A stretch of DNA of 6,632 nt from Endomicrobium sp. (GTDB lineage Bacteria; Elusimicrobiota; Endomicrobiia; Endomicrobiales; Endomicrobiaceae). Under the pieces are notes generated by a model that had not been told where the DNA came from, made no database searches, and saw only the letters and a program-made list of their open reading frames with translations. The stretch lies in contig JAISRM010000238.1 in NCBI GenBank assembly GCA_031273645.1, positions 1 through 6,632 of the forward strand, read 5' to 3'. Numbering within the stretch: position 1 is the first letter of the stretch; each line of letters begins with the position of its first letter. The position numbers and the translations under genes were made by a program. Of the stretch, positions 1 through 5,500 are shown piece by piece.

Positions 1-1901
1 AAGAAGAAAAAATTTTACAAACGGAACTTAAAAAAGCGCAGCAATACAATAATAAAATGAAATACGAAGCTCCGCGCCCTTTTGCTATTTACGACCCGGG
101 CACAGAAAAATGGGTCGACTATGAAAAATACGGGGAATTTCAAAATATAGGAACTGCAAAATACAAATACGACGTTAAAGATTCCGAAGGTTTAAGAGCT
201 GCAAGCGGCGAAGGCGTATTTCCAAATTCAACAAGCGTTCTCAATTCTCCGGACTATCTTAAATATGTTGAAGAGAACAAACTTGAAGGCGGAAAGTGGA
301 ACTATGTAAATTCGCCCGATTATCAGGCAAATTTTTATAAATGGGCTGCGGTAAAAGAAGATCCCGGAGTAAAACTTTATTTTACGGCTCTTGCCTTAGA
401 TAAAGCCGGCAATTACGCTCACGCCGTAAAGGCCTATTATGCCTGTCTTGTTTTTTTTCCTAAAGCGGTAGGCTGGACGCAGTGGCAGACTCCGTGGTAT
501 ATCGGGCCTGTATGTATTTCAAGAATAAAATTTCTTACAAGGCAGCATCCTGAAATCGGCGTTAAACTTGAAGGCGCCGAAATAAAAATAGAAAATTCTT
601 TTGACAATAATACGAGAAACGACGCTTTTATCGTCAATCCCGGAAAACTTGTAAAAGCCAAAGCAAAAGATTTTAAGAGAAAATACTATGAGCCTTCCGG
701 AATAAAAAAAGTAACCGGCGACGGTAAAGTTAAAATTATAGAATATGAAAATAAAAATTTCAGGCTTTTTGTCGACGGTAAACCTTTTGTGGTAAAAGGC
801 GTAACTTACGAGCCAAGCAAAGTAGGGCTTTCTCCCGTTGACGCAAGTTTAAATAATGCGATAGACTGGTCGTGGGACGATTATAATAAAAACGGACTTA
901 TAGACGGGGCTTTTGACGCATGGGTTGATACAAACAGAAACGACAAGCAGGAAGAATACGAAAAACCCGTCGGCGATTTTGCTTTGATGAAAGCTATGGG
1001 CGCAAATACTTTAAGAGTATTTCACCATGGCGGCGCTAATAATAAAAAGCTTAATAAAGAACTGCTGCGGCAGGGTTATGACAAATACGGATTCATGTAT
1101 TTAATAGGCGATTTTGCGGGAGCATACGCCGTAGGTTCGGGCGCGTCGTTTAGCGAAGGCACGGATTACGATAACCCTTTGCATAAAAAAAATATGATTG
1201 AAAGCATAAAAAGCATGGTTGAAGAATATAAAGACGAGCCTTACGTTTTAATGTGGGTTTTAGGAAATGAAAATAATTACGGCGTAGGCTGCAATGCAAA
1301 TGTAAAGCCGGAAAGTTTTTATAAATTTATAAACGAATGCGCAAAGCTTATAAAATCCTTAGATCCTAAAAAAAGACCTGTCGTCGTCAACAACGGCGAC
1401 CTTTTATTTTTGGACATTTGCGCCAAAAACGCTCCCGATATTGACGTTTTCGGGCTAAACGCTTACAGAGGAGAACAAGGTTTTGGAAATGTCTGGAATG
1501 ACGTTTCCGGCATTTACGCCAAATCCGTTCTGATAACAGAGTACGGATGCCCTGCTTATGCTAAAGGCTGGACGCAGGCAAGAATAGAAGAAGGGCAGGC
1601 TTCTTATCATAGAGGATATTGGAACGATATTGAAGACAATATCGCCGGAGTTGTCGGCGGAGCGGGCAATGCTTTAGGCGGCGTTATTTTTGAGTGGAGC
1701 GACGAATGGTGGAAATCAGAAGGAGACAGCGATCCCTGGAAACACGACGAGTTTTCAAAGTTCGGCGGAGCTTTTTTAGACGGCGAAAGTTATGAGGAAT
1801 GGTACGGCATAGCCGGTCTTGGCGACGGCAAAGACAGCGATTTTAAAAGGCAGCTTAGAAAAGCGTATTTTACTTATAAAGAACTTTGGAATAAAAAATA
1901 A
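1..1901 (+). CDS. Glycoside hydrolase, clan GH-A barrel (GH2/GH5/GH72-like), 5'-truncated
   Basis: Probable retaining glycosidase or transglycosidase acting on a beta-linked polysaccharide; the substrate cannot be read from sequence. Numbering is from the first in-window Met (base 57). Residues 105-137 look like a TPR-type helix pair (LDKAGNYAHAVKAYYACL), and the barrel covers about 234-600. Clan GH-A landmarks are the first strand (LFVDGKPFVVKGVTYEP), R320 in NTLRVF, N404-E405 in LGNEN as acid/base, N468 and Y470 in LNAYRG, E495 in ITEYGCP as nucleophile, and W547 in IFEWSDEW. An acidic insertion at 275-302 resembles calcium loops. The frame is open upstream of base 57 to base 3, with a Lys/Gln/Glu-rich helical stretch (EEKILQTELKKAQQYNNK). 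No Shine-Dalgarno precedes ATG-57, so the start, and any signal peptide, lies outside the window. The stop is TAA at 1899-1901. The clan call is firm; the exact family is not. Confidence 0.85.
   Translation, partial: EEKILQTELKKAQQYNNKMKYEAPRPFAIYDPGTEKWVDYEKYGEFQNIGTAKYKYDVKDSEGLRAASGEGVFPNSTSVLNSPDYLKYVEENKLEGGKWNYVNSPDYQANFYKWAAVKEDPGVKLYFTALALDKAGNYAHAVKAYYACLVFFPKAVGWTQWQTPWYIGPVCISRIKFLTRQHPEIGVKLEGAEIKIENSFDNNTRNDAFIVNPGKLVKAKAKDFKRKYYEPSGIKKVTGDGKVKIIEYENKNFRLFVDGKPFVVKGVTYEPSKVGLSPVDASLNNAIDWSWDDYNKNGLIDGAFDAWVDTNRNDKQEEYEKPVGDFALMKAMGANTLRVFHHGGANNKKLNKELLRQGYDKYGFMYLIGDFAGAYAVGSGASFSEGTDYDNPLHKKNMIESIKSMVEEYKDEPYVLMWVLGNENNYGVGCNANVKPESFYKFINECAKLIKSLDPKKRPVVVNNGDLLFLDICAKNAPDIDVFGLNAYRGEQGFGNVWNDVSGIYAKSVLITEYGCPAYAKGWTQARIEEGQASYHRGYWNDIEDNIAGVVGGAGNALGGVIFEWSDEWWKSEGDSDPWKHDEFSKFGGAFLDGESYEEWYGIAGLGDGKDSDFKRQLRKAYFTYKELWNKK
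879..962 (+). other. Tandem EF-hand/dockerin-like acidic loops inside the hydrolase
   Basis: Two spaced acidic loops lie within the glycosidase between the first and second barrel strands. The first is D275-x-N277-x-N279-G280-x-x-D283. The second is D291-x-N293-x-N295-D296-x-x-E299-x-x-E302. The D-x-[DN]-x-[DN]-G spacing is that of calcium-binding loops in EF-hands and dockerins. The second lacks the usual Gly at position 6 (Asp instead) but keeps the acidic position 12. Calcium binding is inferred from spacing only. The site is too short and too embedded to be a true dockerin module. Confidence 0.45.
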
Positions 1902-1987
1902 AGGGAATTTACTGCCGCAAGATCAACGCTAAAACCGGAAAATGTAAATAATAAGCTAAATTTTCTGCATTTAAAATTCAATAATTT

Positions 1988-2008
1988 TTTACAATTTCTT
2001 TACAATTT
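1988..2008 (+). repeat. Direct repeat TTTACAATTT x2, 11-bp period
   Basis: TTTACAATTT occurs at 1988-1997 and again at 1999-2008, separated by a single C. The 11-base offset is about one helical turn, so both copies face the same side of the DNA, as expected of a tandem operator. It lies just upstream of the candidate -35. In such AT-rich DNA a chance repeat is quite possible. Confidence 0.4.
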
Positions 2009-2038
2009 TTGATAGCTAAAAAACGGTAAATGTATTAA
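2009..2038 (+). promoter_or_regulatory. Candidate sigma-70-type promoter for the 173-residue gene
   Basis: TTGATA at 2009-2014 (5 of 6 against TTGACA) is followed after 18 bases by TATTAA at 2033-2038 (4 of 6 against TATAAT), preceded by a TG at 2031-2032. Transcription would start near 2045, only a few bases before ATG-2049, giving a nearly leaderless message. That agrees with the absence of any Shine-Dalgarno there. AT-rich DNA produces such matches easily, so this is tentative. Confidence 0.35.
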
Positions 2039-2048
2039 AATTAATGTC

Positions 2049-2570
2049 ATGAACACTAAAATAACGGCGATTATCATTTCTGTTTTTCTTTTCGCGTTCC
2101 CGCTTGCGCAATTGCGCTTTGCAAACGCTTATTTATATCTTGAAAAAAATAACAATGCAGAAATTTCCTGCTCTGTCGCAAAAGCCGCAAATTTCCTCGA
2201 TATTTCAAATAAAACCTTTAAAAAATATTACGCAGATGCCAAAGATTTTTTCTTTAACGGACTAAGCGGCGCGCGGGAAGTTCCCGTTTATAATTGCAAG
2301 ACTTATAAAATAACAATAAACGCTGTTTTGGCTTATGCGGCAAATAATAAAAAGAATATTTTTTACGTTCATAATGTTTCAAATTATACGAGGTTTGTTT
2401 ATAACGGAATGCAAGGCAGCCCGCCGGGTTTAGTTGAAATAACTAAGATGTATTTATTATTTCTTGAAGCCCTTCATAAAGGAAGCGCGCCCGCTTTGTT
2501 TTTTATTGACGATAATATATTATCTTTAAATTCGGTTTGCTTTTTGGGCAAGCCGAATTTTTTTATTTGA
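2049..2570 (+). CDS. Secreted hypothetical protein, 173 residues
   Basis: I do not recognise a family. Residues 1-27 form a convincing signal peptide: Lys at position 4, a hydrophobic core (ITAIIISVFLFAFPLAQL) and an A-N-A site, with cleavage likely before Y28. The product should therefore reach the periplasm or outside. The mature part of about 146 residues is rich in Tyr, Phe, Asn and Lys, with cysteines at 41, 83 and 164 and a moderately hydrophobic stretch near 133-153. No metal-binding or catalytic motif stands out. ATG-2049 is the first start after an in-frame TAG at 2013, and there is no clear Shine-Dalgarno. The last 12 codons also encode an intrinsic terminator, so the C-terminal residues (NSVCFLGKPNFFI) may be shaped by RNA structure rather than protein function. 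The stop is TGA at 2568-2570, and the next gene starts nine bases later in the same frame. The signal peptide and codon use make it likely to be a real gene. Confidence 0.7.
   Translation: MNTKITAIIISVFLFAFPLAQLRFANAYLYLEKNNNAEISCSVAKAANFLDISNKTFKKYYADAKDFFFNGLSGAREVPVYNCKTYKITINAVLAYAANNKKNIFYVHNVSNYTRFVYNGMQGSPPGLVEITKMYLLFLEALHKGSAPALFFIDDNILSLNSVCFLGKPNFFI
2528..2564 (+). terminator. Intrinsic terminator inside the 3' end of the 173-residue gene
   Basis: The arms AAATTCGGTTTGC (2528-2540) and GCAAGCCGAATTT (2548-2560) pair over 13 consecutive positions, with one G-U pair, around a 7-base loop. A run of seven Ts (2558-2564) follows. This is the classical Rho-independent layout, with A residues on the 5' side. 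It lies wholly within the coding sequence, ends four bases before the TGA, and is 16 bases upstream of the next gene's ATG. Confidence 0.85.
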
Positions 2571-2582
2571 GAAAAATTTATG
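2568..2582 (+). promoter_or_regulatory. Stop/start junction with weak ribosome binding site
   Basis: The TGA stop of the small gene overlaps the only Shine-Dalgarno-like bases, TGAGAAA, seven or eight bases before ATG-2580. Such a layout allows translational coupling, in which ribosomes ending on the small gene re-initiate on the large one. Both genes are in the same frame. Coupling would need transcripts that have passed the terminator at 2528-2564. Confidence 0.4.
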
Positions 2583-5500
2583 AATAAACTAATTTCTGTT
2601 TTCACGGCTTTATGTTTTGCAGTTTCAATTATCGGCGCAGATATTGCTCATGCGGCCGCAGGCGTTAACAGCGCAAAAGTTTTTGATAATTCAGTAAGTT
2701 TCATTCCGTTTAATCTGGGCAGGGTAGTGGAATCAAAAACTTTTGAAGACAGCCGATATACCGTTATCAATATTCAAGACTTGCATTGCCATATAGAAAC
2801 GCAAAAAAATATTGAACGGATAATTGACGCTTTACAAAAAACATATAACATTTCGGCGATTTTTGTCGAAGGCGGATACGATGAAATAGATACCGGCGTT
2901 TTTGAAAGCGTGAAAGATGAAAAACTTAAAAACAATATTATTGAAGGGCTTTTTGAAAAAGGAAGGCTTACCGGCGCGGAATATTATTATTTAAAAAACG
3001 ATATTAAAACGCCGTTTTACGGCCTTGAAGACAGAGATATACACGAACAAAACCTTGAAAGGCTTTCAAAAGCGTTAAATAACAATCAAAAATATAATGA
3101 AAAACTTTCGCAGATAAAAGCCGAGATAGAATATCTTAAAGCAAAATATTTCAGCAGAGAAAATCACAGGTTCAGCGCGACTTTTGAAAAATATAAATCC
3201 GGCGCAATGCCGATGGAAAGGTATTATGCCGTTTTAAGAAAATATATAGAAAAATTAAACCGCAGCGGCGATAAATACAATTCGCTGCTTTCAATTTCTT
3301 CCGGCAAATACCCTCTGTTTATCGCTTTTTGCAGTCTTATGCAGGCAAAGAAAAAAATTGAATATAACAAAGCCGCTTTTGAGATCGGCTCGCTTGTCAA
3401 TTATTTTAAAGCAAATCTTTCATATAGCCAATACAATAAACTTTCTCTTGAGACGGCGGGTTTTTCCGATATTGAAGAATTGGGTTTGCGTCTTCCTGAA
3501 CTTTCAAAACAATACGGCATCAATATAAACGCGCAAAGCAATCTTGCAAAACTTATCAATTATATACAAGCAAGCAAAAAAATAAATCTCGTTGAAATGC
3601 TTGATGAAGAAAGAAGAATAGCCGAAGATATAAGAATTGCATTTTCTTCTACCGCCGAAGAAATAGAAATATCTTTTCTCAGCGATTTTTATATTTATCT
3701 TGAATCTTTTTTAAATACGAAAATAACTGCCGGCGATTATGAGTTTTTTGAAAAAGAATATCCGCGTTTTGAAAAAATTTATTCAAAATACGCTTTTAAA
3801 AACGCATTGACAGACATTAAAGAAGACATTGCTTTTCTTACAAAATACTATGCGGTAAACAAAGACAGAAACTCTATATTTATAAAAAATATAGAAAAAA
3901 GGCTGGACAAAAATTCTTCCGATAATATTATTATAGCGGTTACCGGAGGGTTTCACAGCAGAGGGATTAATAAGCTGTTTAGCGAAAACGGAACGTCTTA
4001 TATAAACGTAATGCCTCAGATAACGCAGGAGACAAAAAGCGCGGAAGAAAATTATAATTCTTTTTTAGAGCTAAATTCGGTTTTTTCGTCTCAAACTTTG
4101 GCTTTATCTCTTGCGCTGCAGGCTCGCAAACCCGAAATAGCCCGCCTGATGATTGATATTGCCGCCGGAGAACTTTCCGACGTTGCTTACGACAAAAAAA
4201 ATATTGATTTAATTATTGAAAGCATAGAAGAGGCGCTTGGAGAAAAAATCGAGAGGGAATTTCTTTCTGGTAAAACTACCGTCGAACTGCCCGGCGGTTT
4301 TGAACTGATTTTAAGAAATAACAACGGAAAAATTACAAGCGAAACGCCGGCCGATCTAAAGACGATAAAAACTGATACGCAAAATTTTTCGCAATCTTTA
4401 GAAGCTGCTAAAAATCTTTCGTCTTGGTTAGGGGCGGGCTTTGGAATTTTTAATCCGCGCGTTTCCGATACAGTAAAAAATATTGCCGCAATAGCCGCTA
4501 AATATAATCTTATTACCGGAGACGGACTGATTTTTGACATAGAGTCAAATGAGGCTCTTGCGGAAGTTATTGACGGGTTAGATAAAAATATCATAAGAAA
4601 ACTGCCGGAAACTCTTCAATCGGCTATATTAAAAGCGCATCAAAGAGACGAGCTTATCAATAGCCAAGAAAGAATTTTTGCCCGTATTTTTCTTGCCGGA
4701 TATTGCGCGCTCGGGCTTGATAAATCCGCTTTGGACGCCTTCTTCAGACAAGAATATCTTGCTTCCGACATCAAATCCGTTTTTGAGGAAAAAATAAACG
4801 CAGGCGCGGTTGAAGAATTTGATCTTGAACTCTCTCAATATTATAACAAGATGCCCTCTATTGCAGACAGCGCGGCGCGCGGAAAAATACTGGCTGTAAC
4901 TTTTAAAAGATTTAATACGGAAGGCGTCCAAGAGTATTATGCCAGATTAGAAGAATCAATTTTTCATTTCTCCGACAACTTTGTAAAAAGTTTTTTTGAT
5001 AAACAGTTAAGCTCGCGAGAGAGAAATAAGTTAATACGCGCTTTAAACGAAATGTTAAAAAACGCGTTTGTTCACGGTAATAATCTTGACGGCAGTCTGA
5101 AAACTTATGTTTATGCCGACGGCGGCGATAAGGCGATAACTGTTATAAACGTCAAGCAAAAAGAAAAACTGCCCGATGACGACGAAAATATGATTCTTGC
5201 CGCTAAAGCAAATCTGCACGGCAAACATTTAGGTATTCGTGAAATGTCTGAAATAGGCTCATACGCCGATTTTGATATGCAGCTGGCAAACGGAGAAAAT
5301 ATCCGCGCCGCTAATTTTAAAACCAATGATAAACCCATATTTCTTGAACTAAAGAGTTCGTCGCTGATAGCCGATATGCTCGGCTTAAAAGGAAGCGGTT
5401 TATTAACAAAAATTTTAAGAGGGACGCTTGTAGGCGTTATTGAAATGCTTCCTTCGGCTTTATTGCCCGTAGATGTTTTTGTCAACATGCACGTCAACAA

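Larger units (their letters stand above)
1902..2048. other. AT-rich intergenic gap
   Basis: These 147 bases between the hydrolase stop and the next ATG contain no ORF of note and no RNA gene I recognise. No GC-rich hairpin followed by a T-run is visible after the hydrolase, so its terminator is either Rho-dependent or absent. The right half is strongly AT-rich and holds a direct repeat and the promoter candidate listed separately. Confidence 0.7.

Noticed and set aside
437..661. Reverse-strand ORF of 74 codons inside the glycosidase gene
   Set aside because: It lies fully antisense to a well-supported coding region with catalytic motifs, has low-complexity Ser/Leu-rich content and shows no family motif.
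1951..1990. AT-only hairpin (AATTTT / AAAATT) after the glycosidase gene as a terminator
   Set aside because: The stem has only about six A-T pairs with no GC core, and the T-run does not directly follow it. Such pairs are common by chance at this base composition.
1999..2027. TTTACA at 1999 or 1988 as -35 elements
   Set aside because: No acceptable -10 hexamer lies 16-18 bases downstream of either; TTGATA-2009 gives a better pair.
2580..2660. Lipoprotein signal (C12 in the N-terminal segment of the giant protein)
   Set aside because: The Cys lies in the middle of the hydrophobic core, preceded by TAL rather than a lipobox, and a better AHA/A signal peptidase I site follows.
4187..5500. Reverse-strand ORFs (4187-4594, 4629-4931, 5111-5500)
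   Set aside because: All are antisense to the giant gene, whose forward frame is continuous and carries recognisable motifs. Their Ser/Phe/Ile-rich composition is typical of the complement of Lys/Glu-rich coding DNA.
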